NCBI GenBank assembly: GCA_947628245.1 | Contig: CANQZH010000082.1 | Coordinates: 1 to 5,448, forward strand | From: an uncultured Bacilli bacterium | GTDB taxonomy: Bacteria > Bacillota_I > Bacilli_A > RF39 > UBA660 | Direction of reading: 5' to 3' | Length of the DNA stretch: 5,448 bases | In this document: positions 1-5,067 of the stretch, one piece after another | Numbering within the stretch: position 1 is the first letter of the stretch | How the letters are laid out: each line of letters begins with the position of its first letter | Made by a program: the position numbers and the translations under genes | Notes under the pieces: model-generated | Told to the model about the DNA's origin: nothing | Seen by the model: the letters and a program-made list of their open reading frames with translations, nothing else | Databases searched by the model: none

Positions 1-1332
1 GTTGGTGGTCTTCCTTATGGTTGGTCTCCTCTTCAAGCCTCAGCTGCTTATGCTACTTTTGGTCGAGGAGGATATTATATTGAACCATATTCGTTTACGG
101 AAGTTAAGAATTTACAAACGGAAGAAGTAATTAATTGGAAATATGAAAAGAAACGGGTAATGTCTGAAGAAACGGCTTATTTAATTAATGATATTTTGGT
201 TTATGCAACTAGTACTGGAGTTGGTGGAAATATTAATTATGGTTTAAGAAATCGAATTGGTTCTAAAACCGGTACTTCTAATATTGATGAACAAACGGCG
301 GCTAATAAAGGCGTGCCATCTGATGCTACTCCAGATCAATGGATAAATTCTTATAATCCTGATTATTCAATTTCAACTTGGTTAGGTTATGATCAAAAAG
401 ATATGGATAGTAATCATTACTTTACAATGGGTACTAGTAGTGTACCAAGAAATCAATTAGGAGCTTATCTATCAAATAATATTTTTGTAGCTGGTGATGG
501 TTTTCCTAAACCGGGTGGTCTAACAACCGTTACTATTGAAGCTCAAACTTTACCACCTAAACTTGCTAGTGCTAATACTCCAGCTAATATGAAAGTATCA
601 GCAACATTCAAGTCTGGTACTGAACCAAGTGAAACATCAACAAGATTTAATACTTTAAATGACCCATCAAACATTAGAACAAGTGTAAATGGTGAAGAAG
701 TAACTATTAGTTGGAATGGAATATCAGCACCTAGTGAAGATGCTTCTAAAGCATTTAATGATTATTTTAAGAGTTTTGCTAAAAATTATCCAAATAGTTT
801 TAAAAATTTCTATAATCGTTATATGAATATTTATACTTCTTATAATAATACAAATTTAGGAACAGTTGGCTATCAAGTATTCGTTAAAGATGCAAGTGGT
901 TCTTTAAAAGATTTAGGATGGACTGATAAAACTAGTTATACTTATACGCCAACTAAGAGTGGTTCTTATGAATTTATAGTTAAAAGTTCTTATAGTATTT
1001 ATAAAGGAAATCAAAGTAAAGGTATCAAAGCAAATGCTAAAGTTGAAGTAGAAAGTGATGAACCTACTGTAACTGATGGATTATCTGCTACGGCAAATAC
1101 TATTTGTATAGAAAAAGGTTCTACACTTAATCCTAAAGAAGCTGTAACGGTTATGTATAATGGTAAAAATGTTACTAAAGATGCAACAATTGTTTATTCA
1201 AAAATTGATACTTCTAGAGAACAAAGTGTATCAGTAACTTATTCTATTACTTATAATGATGAACAAACAACTGCTAAAGGTACAATAAACATTAGAAATT
1301 CTTGTTCAACTAGTTCAAATACTTTAGATTAA
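1..1332 (+). CDS. Class A penicillin-binding protein (PonA/PBP1A-like), C-terminal part; 5' end outside window
   Basis: The frame is open from base 1, giving 443 visible residues; the Met at 160 is internal, because transpeptidase sequence precedes it. Visible residues 1-30 (GGLPYGWSPLQAASAYATF with the Gly-rich stretch after it) and 53-65 (VMSEETAYLINDI) match the late part of a PBP1-type transpeptidase domain. The third catalytic motif KTGT is at 89-92 (bases 265-276). The catalytic Ser and the glycosyltransferase domain would be upstream. WLGYD (127-131) is also typical. Such enzymes polymerise and cross-link peptidoglycan outside the membrane. After the domain ends near residue 180 come an FN3-like domain (about 221-350) with a roughly 40-residue Tyr/Phe/Asn-rich insertion (about 245-285), then an Ig-like domain (about 356-433). 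The Ig-like domain carries Cys369 and Cys435, which could form a disulfide. B. subtilis PonA also has a C-terminal FN3 domain. Class A is inferred, since the glycosyltransferase half is not visible. Confidence 0.9.
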   Translation, partial: VGGLPYGWSPLQASAAYATFGRGGYYIEPYSFTEVKNLQTEEVINWKYEKKRVMSEETAYLINDILVYATSTGVGGNINYGLRNRIGSKTGTSNIDEQTAANKGVPSDATPDQWINSYNPDYSISTWLGYDQKDMDSNHYFTMGTSSVPRNQLGAYLSNNIFVAGDGFPKPGGLTTVTIEAQTLPPKLASANTPANMKVSATFKSGTEPSETSTRFNTLNDPSNIRTSVNGEEVTISWNGISAPSEDASKAFNDYFKSFAKNYPNSFKNFYNRYMNIYTSYNNTNLGTVGYQVFVKDASGSLKDLGWTDKTSYTYTPTKSGSYEFIVKSSYSIYKGNQSKGIKANAKVEVESDEPTVTDGLSATANTICIEKGSTLNPKEAVTVMYNGKNVTKDATIVYSKIDTSREQSVSVTYSITYNDEQTTAKGTINIRNSCSTSSNTLD

Positions 1333-1354
1333 AACTGCAAATGCAGTTTTTTTA
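1331..1354. terminator. Bidirectional intrinsic terminator between convergent PBP and sigG genes
   Basis: AAAACTGC (1331-1338) and GCAGTTTT (1343-1350) form an eight-pair stem with an AAAT loop. The T-run continues to 1353 on the plus strand. On the minus strand the hairpin is followed by TTTTAATC. It begins right at the PBP stop codon, and the sigG stop (1352-1354) lies on its right flank, so it can serve both convergent genes. Confidence 0.8.
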
Positions 1355-2134
1355 TTTCATTAAACGACGGATATTATTAATTGCTGATTTTTCAATTCGT
1401 GAGACTTGAGCTTGACTTATATGATAAAGATTAGCTAATTCAACTTGAGTTTTACCAACAATATATCTTGATACTAAAATTTCTTGTTCTCTTTTTTTTA
1501 ATTTAATTAAAGCTTTTTTTAAAGATAAATATAAATCTTTATCTTCACTATTATTTTTTTTATCAGCAATTTGATCTAAGACATAAATAGTATCTCCTCC
1601 ATCATTATACATTGGTTCAAAAATACTTACTGGTTCTTTTAAGGAATCCATTGCTTGACTTATTTGATATTCGCTTAAATTAAGAGCTTCACTAATTTTT
1701 TTATTAGATGGTTCATAACCATATTTTTGATTATATTGTTCTTTATATTTTAAAATTAAATAAGATAAGTCTCTAATTGTTCTACTTACTTTTAGGGAAG
1801 TTTGATTATCTCTTAAAAAACGTTTTACTTCACCATTTATTAAAGGAATAGCATATGTACTTAATTTTAAATTATAAGATAAATCAAAATTATCAATAGC
1901 TTTGATTAAACCAATAACACCTACTTGAAATAAATCATCTAAATTAACATTTTGATAATTATATCTTTTTAAGACACTTAAGACTAATTTTAAATTACCT
2001 TCGATTAGTAATTGTTTGGCTTGTTCATCTTTAGTTTCTTGATATTTTTTAAATAGTTCTAATTGTTCATCTGAGCTTAAAACTTTTAGATTATTAGTAT
2101 CTACACCGGTTATCTCTACTTTATATCTTGCCAT
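1352..2134 (-). CDS. sigG: RNA polymerase sporulation sigma factor σG
   Basis: This 260-residue protein is the usual length of σG. It directs RNA polymerase to late forespore genes after engulfment. The N-terminus (KVEITGVDTNNLKVL, residues 5-19) closely resembles the σG-specific start of Bacillus SigG (KVEICGVDTSKLPVL, from memory) and not SigF. Region 2 is about 46-110, with DDLFQVGVIGLIKAIDNFDL at 66-85. Region 3 is about 114-190, including VSIFEPMYNDGGD (169-181). Region 4 is about 205-258, with a helix-turn-helix around TQVELANLYHISQAQVSR (229-246). Position 45 is Glu, as in σF, where Bacillus σG has Asn. The start is supported by AAAGGA (2150-2145), 10 bases upstream. The gene follows the protease gene on the same strand after 46 bp and is convergent with the PBP gene. 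No σE or spoIIGA gene, the usual Bacillus neighbours, is in the window. Confidence 0.95.
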   Translation of the reverse strand: MARYKVEITGVDTNNLKVLSSDEQLELFKKYQETKDEQAKQLLIEGNLKLVLSVLKRYNYQNVNLDDLFQVGVIGLIKAIDNFDLSYNLKLSTYAIPLINGEVKRFLRDNQTSLKVSRTIRDLSYLILKYKEQYNQKYGYEPSNKKISEALNLSEYQISQAMDSLKEPVSIFEPMYNDGGDTIYVLDQIADKKNNSEDKDLYLSLKKALIKLKKREQEILVSRYIVGKTQVELANLYHISQAQVSRIEKSAINNIRRLMK

Positions 2135-2145
2135 AAATAAAAAAT

Positions 2146-2170
2146 CCTTTCACTTTATTGTTGTGAAAAG
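2146..2170 (-). promoter_or_regulatory. Hairpin in sigG leader that would sequester its ribosome binding site
   Basis: On the minus strand, CTTTTCAC (2170-2163) can pair with GTGAAAGG (2153-2146) over eight positions, with one U·G pair and a nine-base loop. The 3' arm contains most of the AAAGGA Shine-Dalgarno of sigG. The stem is followed by ATTTTTTATTT, so the same element could act as a weak intrinsic terminator for transcripts arriving from the protease gene. The pairing is seen directly; the function is inferred. Confidence 0.45.
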
Positions 2171-2186
2171 ATTTAATTTTTTATAC
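2156..2186 (-). promoter_or_regulatory. Candidate σF/σG-type promoter for sigG (weak)
   Basis: GTATA (2186-2182, overlapping the upstream gene's stop codon) matches the GYATA -35 of forespore promoters. After 16 bases, CACAACAATA (2165-2156) fits the A/A/T/R positions of the σF -10 (GGnnAnAnTR) but lacks its GG. Transcription would start near 2151-2148, just before the ribosome binding site. The AT-rich background makes chance matches likely. sigG is transcribed by σF in B. subtilis. Confidence 0.25.
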
Positions 2187-3188
2187 ATTTTTTAAAGCTG
2201 TAATTGCTTCTTGTAAATTACTAACTCCAATTACTTTAATAGCTAAATGGTTTTCTTCTTTAACTTTTAAAGCTTCTTCTAAATTACCTTGAGGAACAAG
2301 AAAAACATCACATTTTTGGTGTTCACCACCTAATAATTTATACTCTACTCCCCCAATTTCACCAACATTACCTTCATTATCAATTGTTCCTGTTCCAATA
2401 ATTTTTAAACCTTTAGTGATATCTTCTTCAACTAGACCATTATAAATGGCAAGGCTCATCATTAAGCCACCGGAAGGACCTGATTCATTACTAGTAGTTT
2501 TAATTTCAATATTAGGGGTTTGTTCATATTCATAAGTATTAGTAATTGATATTCCTATTTTAGGGCCATCAGATGTTTCATAAACTTTCGCGTGGCAATC
2601 AATTTCTTGATTATTTCTTTTAACTTTTAGATTAACTGTATCTCCTGCTTTATAAGTTTTAATAATCTTTCTTAATTCTTCTAAATTATTAATTTCTTTA
2701 CCATCAGCACTTATTAAAATATCAAATAATTTAATATCAGTATCAGCTTCATCAGTTATATAAGTTACATTAGCCTCTTCTTTAGTAATTTTAATTTCTT
2801 TATTTGCTAAATGATAAGCACTGATAATAGCATTATCAATTGATTGTTGCATTGCAATTTTATCGCTTTTTAAGGTTTCTTCCCAAGTTTCATTTTCATT
2901 TACAACTTCTTCATTAGGAACAATATCCCAATTAGGAATAATATAAGATGCAAGAAGAAAAGGAATACTACCTTTTACTACTGAAACATAAGCCATCCCT
3001 AATTCACCTTGAGATTCATAACCATTATCAATTTCAATTCGATTATTTAAATTAACCATTCCTCCTGGTCGATATATTTTATATGGTAATTCTATATAAA
3101 AAATAGCTAGAATACAAACCATTAAAAGTAAAAATTTATAATTTTCTTTAATAAATGTTTTAATTTCTTCATATATTTTATTAATCAT
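2181..3188 (-). CDS. sepM: SepM/YlbL-family membrane-anchored PDZ-Lon serine protease
   Basis: This 335-residue protein has the family architecture. A short cytoplasmic N-terminus precedes one membrane segment (about 18-34). An extracellular part follows, with a PDZ-like region (about 125-205, including KLFDILISADGKEI at 153-166). The Lon-type catalytic domain is about 225-335. The Ser-Lys dyad is Ser239 in NESGPSGGLMMSLAIYN (234-250) and Lys284 in IGGVEYK (278-284). The usual motif is GPSAG; here it is GPSGG. Relatives are Streptococcus SepM, which trims the competence pheromone, and B. subtilis YlbL (DdcP), which degrades the division inhibitor YneA. The substrate here is unknown. The start has a strong AGGAGGA (3200-3194). 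In B. subtilis ylbL and ylbJ belong to the same chromosomal locus, so the adjacent ylbJ supports the call. The downstream sigG may be reached by read-through. Confidence 0.9.
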   Translation of the reverse strand: MINKIYEEIKTFIKENYKFLLLMVCILAIFYIELPYKIYRPGGMVNLNNRIEIDNGYESQGELGMAYVSVVKGSIPFLLASYIIPNWDIVPNEEVVNENETWEETLKSDKIAMQQSIDNAIISAYHLANKEIKITKEEANVTYITDEADTDIKLFDILISADGKEINNLEELRKIIKTYKAGDTVNLKVKRNNQEIDCHAKVYETSDGPKIGISITNTYEYEQTPNIEIKTTSNESGPSGGLMMSLAIYNGLVEEDITKGLKIIGTGTIDNEGNVGEIGGVEYKLLGGEHQKCDVFLVPQGNLEEALKVKEENHLAIKVIGVSNLQEAITALKNV

Positions 3189-3212
3189 AACATTCCTCCT
3201 ACATCATTATAT
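3184..3212 (+). promoter_or_regulatory. Candidate σE-type promoter for ylbJ
   Basis: ATCATAAC (3184-3191) resembles the σE -35 (core ATA in kmATATT). Thirteen bases later, CATTATAT (3205-3212) resembles the σE -10 (CATACAnT). The implied start near 3219 leaves a leader of about 12 bases that keeps AAGGA ahead of the ATG at 3231. ylbJ belongs to the mother-cell σE regulon in B. subtilis, which makes the match reasonable. In this AT-rich sequence it could still be chance. Confidence 0.35.
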
Positions 3213-3214
3213 CA
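3194..3214 (-). promoter_or_regulatory. Extended -10 σA promoter and strong RBS for the sepM-like gene
   Basis: On the minus strand, TGATATAAT (3214-3206) is a perfect extended -10 (TGnTATAAT). There is only a poor -35 candidate (TTGCAT, 3236-3231, spacing 19). The start site would be near 3199-3201, practically at the AGGAGGA (3200-3194), giving a leader of about 12 bases. The motif is clear; its use is inferred. Confidence 0.45.
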
Positions 3215-3230
3215 AAAAAAGGAAATACCT

Positions 3231-4118
3231 ATGCAAAAAAATAACTTTTATTTAATAATTATTAGTTTATTTACTATTTTATTATTTGTTTTACAAGATA
3301 AAGTTCAAGCAAGTATTTTAGCTTCTTGCAATTTATTTATTACGAAAGTTTTCCCTTCTCTTTTTCCAATGTTTATTTTAACTGATTTATTAATTTATTT
3401 AGAAATGCCGGAGTTATTAGCTAAAATGTTTGGAAAATTATTTAGAAAAGTTTTTCATACAAGTCCTTATGGTGCGTTTATGTTTTTTACTTCTCTTTTT
3501 TCAGGAACACCGGCAAATGCTTATATTGTAAAAAATTTAGTTGAAGAAAATAAACTAACAGTAGATGAAGCAAATTATGTTTTTAGTTTTTCTTTTTTTA
3601 CTAATCCTTTATTTTATCTAACAATGTTAAAAACGATTTTTAAAGATTATCAAATAATTATAAAATTATTTTTAATACCTTATATTTCTAATTTAATAGT
3701 TGGTTTTATTTTAAGACCTAAACAAATAAATAATACCCGAATAATTAAAAATAATAAATCTAAAACTTTAATTGAAACATTATTAGAAAGTATTAAAAAA
3801 AGTATGAATACAATGTTAATTATTTTAGGAACAATTACGTTATTCTTTATTATAAATGCAATTATAAATCCTTTAAATAATCCGTTAATTAGTGGACTAT
3901 TGGAAGTAAGTCAAGGTCTTAAAAGTTTAGGCTTAGCCAATTTAAATTTAAATGTTAAACAACTTTATACTTTATTATTTGTTTGTTTTGGCGGATTATC
4001 AATTATTTTGCAAATAAAAAGTATCTTAACAGATACTAATATTTCATTAAAAACTTTTAATAAAGCAAGATTAATTCAAACTTTAATAGCTATTTGTTTA
4101 TTATTTAGCAATCCATAG
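3231..4118 (+). CDS. ylbJ: YlbJ-type sporulation integral membrane protein, short form
   Basis: This 295-residue hydrophobic protein has about eight likely membrane segments, near residues 6-22, 38-57, 83-97, 116-135, 142-162, 192-212, 243-262 and 280-293. YlbJ signatures are FPSLFPMFILTDLL (41-54), SGTPANAYIVKNLVEENKLT (91-110, in place of the usual SGYPxGAK-like segment), SFFTNPLF (121-128), GLLEVSQGLKSL (222-233) and FGGLSIILQIKSI (253-265). YlbJ is needed for normal spore cortex formation in Bacillus; it carries a nucleoside-recognition (gate) type fold, and its transported substrate is not established. It is clearly shorter than Bacillus YlbJ (about 400 residues), mainly in the central loop and C-terminus. 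The frame is intact and the family motifs are in order, so this looks like a compact version and not a broken gene. AAAGGA sits at 3218-3223, seven bases before the ATG. Confidence 0.85.
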   Translation: MQKNNFYLIIISLFTILLFVLQDKVQASILASCNLFITKVFPSLFPMFILTDLLIYLEMPELLAKMFGKLFRKVFHTSPYGAFMFFTSLFSGTPANAYIVKNLVEENKLTVDEANYVFSFSFFTNPLFYLTMLKTIFKDYQIIIKLFLIPYISNLIVGFILRPKQINNTRIIKNNKSKTLIETLLESIKKSMNTMLIILGTITLFFIINAIINPLNNPLISGLLEVSQGLKSLGLANLNLNVKQLYTLLFVCFGGLSIILQIKSILTDTNISLKTFNKARLIQTLIAICLLFSNP

Positions 4119-4238
4119 ACAATATCTTATTGAAATTAATTGGATGTTAATATTACTATAAATTCCTTGTAACTACCTACTATTTTCCTGGTAATTTCCG
4201 GGTATTTTCCTTCGATTATTTTTTTATTTCATTCTCTT
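4119..4238. other. Non-coding stretch between convergent ylbJ and merR-like genes
   Basis: No reading frame with a ribosome binding site is visible here. It contains the 11-bp repeat described separately and T-rich runs at 4217-4250. It also holds a weak plus-strand hairpin, CCTGG (4187-4191) with CCGGG (4198-4202), whose stem has one G·U pair and is followed by TATTTT. This is the only candidate ylbJ terminator seen, and it is a poor one. Confidence 0.6.
4156..4210 (-). repeat. Five degenerate 11-bp direct repeats
   Basis: Read on the minus strand from 4210, the units are GGAAAATACCC, GGAAATTACCA, GGAAAATAGTA, GGTAGTTACAA and GGAATTTATAG, each exactly 11 bases. The GG pairs fall at 4210-4209, 4199-4198, 4188-4187, 4177-4176 and 4166-4165. 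The first three units are close copies; the last two have decayed. The spacing is near one helical turn, so the GG pairs and A-runs lie on one face of the DNA. Confidence 0.55.
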
Positions 4239-4586
4239 TTATTTTTTTAATATTCTTCTATTTTGAACATTTTGAAAATCTTCTTTCATAATAGTTAATC
4301 TTTTTAATTTTTTCCTTAATAATTCTTTTTGTTTTATAGCTTCTAGTTGTTTTATTACTAATTTTTCATTTCTTAAAATTCTTAGAAGTAAATCAATATC
4401 TTCAAAACTATAGCCATTTGTCAATAATAAGGTTATTATTTCACATTCTTTAATATTTTCATCAGAATAATAGTGATTTCCCGTTTTATCAATTTCACTA
4501 GGTTGTAATAGTCCATATAGATCATAAAATTTTAAAGTACTTACGGGAATATCTACAATCTTGGCAAATTCATCAATCTCATACAT
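4239..4586 (-). CDS. Short MerR-type transcriptional regulator
   Basis: This 115-residue protein has the MerR winged-helix arrangement. The helix-turn-helix is YEIDEFAKIVDIPVSTLKFY (2-21). A wing region runs from GLLQPSEIDKTGNHYY to about residue 42, then helices with IKECEIITLLLTNGYSFEDI (45-64). A Lys/Glu-rich probable coiled coil (about 72-107) would serve for dimer formation. No effector-binding domain or metal-binding cysteine cluster follows, so the inducer cannot be guessed. MerR proteins usually bind a promoter with an overlong spacer and twist it into an active form. AAAGGAAG (4603-4596) precedes the start by nine bases. The gene lies 44 bp downstream of the SUKH gene on the same strand, probably in one transcript, with a palindrome in the gap. 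Confidence 0.8.
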   Translation of the reverse strand: MYEIDEFAKIVDIPVSTLKFYDLYGLLQPSEIDKTGNHYYSDENIKECEIITLLLTNGYSFEDIDLLLRILRNEKLVIKQLEAIKQKELLRKKLKRLTIMKEDFQNVQNRRILKK

Positions 4587-4611
4587 TTTAAGCTGCTTCC
4601 TTTCTTTCGGG

Positions 4612-4628
4612 TGAAAAATATTTTTTCA
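4612..4628. repeat. AT-rich perfect inverted repeat upstream of the merR-like gene
   Basis: TGAAAAA (4612-4618) and TTTTTCA (4622-4628) are perfect seven-base arms around TAT. The site lies between the SUKH stop and the merR ribosome binding site. That would suit an operator, for instance for autoregulation. As an RNA hairpin it would be weak because the stem has a single G-C pair and no T-run follows on the minus strand. The function is inferred. Confidence 0.4.
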
Positions 4629-4630
4629 AT

Positions 4631-5017
4631 TTAATCTATTTTAGTTAATGATGCTTCAAAAGATTGCCAATTAGAAGCAATTATACTAATTTCATTATTT
4701 TCGTGATTTTGATAAACAATTTCATTAATATTTTTTTCATAAGCTATTTTATTGCCAAAAGGATCTAAAGCTATAATAACAATATCATCTTGCTTATTAA
4801 AATTAACAATATATTCTTCATCTTCTTCATTAAAAGATAATAATCCGCCAAATACTTTTTGGGTTCCATCAGGTAAGTAAAAAATATTGTTTTCTGGAGT
4901 TCCATAATTATTTTTTAGAACACACTCTTTAAAGTCATCAGGAAAAATATAGTCTAATTTCTTTTCTACTTTCGCAATATTTTCTTTGGTAGTAGCTTTA
5001 ACAAACTTCCATTCCAT
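4631..5017 (-). CDS. SUKH (SMI1/KNR4) family protein, probable immunity protein
   Basis: This 128-residue protein is of usual SUKH size. The family pattern is visible. An N-terminal helix (TTKENIAKVEKKLDYIFPDDF, within 9-29) leads into VLKNNYGTPE (33-42). The strand FGGLLSFNEEDE is at 56-67. The conserved core ALDPFGNKIAYE (83-94) precedes a C-terminal helix with NWQSFEASL (116-124). In bacteria these cytoplasmic proteins typically bind and neutralise a cognate toxin domain encoded just upstream. That role fits here, because a C-terminal fragment of an unknown protein ends 50 bp upstream on the same strand. AAGGA (5027-5023) lies five bases before the ATG. It could instead be an orphan SUKH protein without a toxin partner. 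Confidence 0.85.
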   Translation of the reverse strand: MEWKFVKATTKENIAKVEKKLDYIFPDDFKECVLKNNYGTPENNIFYLPDGTQKVFGGLLSFNEEDEEYIVNFNKQDDIVIIALDPFGNKIAYEKNINEIVYQNHENNEISIIASNWQSFEASLTKID

Positions 5018-5067
5018 AAAAATCCTTCTTTCTAATTAAATTTTAACAAATTTTTTAGAAAAAGTCT

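Noticed and set aside
160..162. ATG at 160 as the start of the PBP gene
   Set aside because: The same frame is open from base 1 and encodes conserved transpeptidase sequence before this Met, so it is an internal codon.
1352..2134. σF (SpoIIAC) as the identity of the sigma factor, prompted by Glu45
   Set aside because: The N-terminal KVEITGVDTNN segment, the length of 260 residues and the FEPMYNDGGD segment fit σG. No spoIIAA or spoIIAB gene lies upstream.
5040..5048. TGTTAAAAT (minus strand) as an extended -10 promoter for the SUKH gene
   Set aside because: No -35 is visible, and such A/T strings are frequent here by chance. Co-transcription with the upstream frame is at least as likely.
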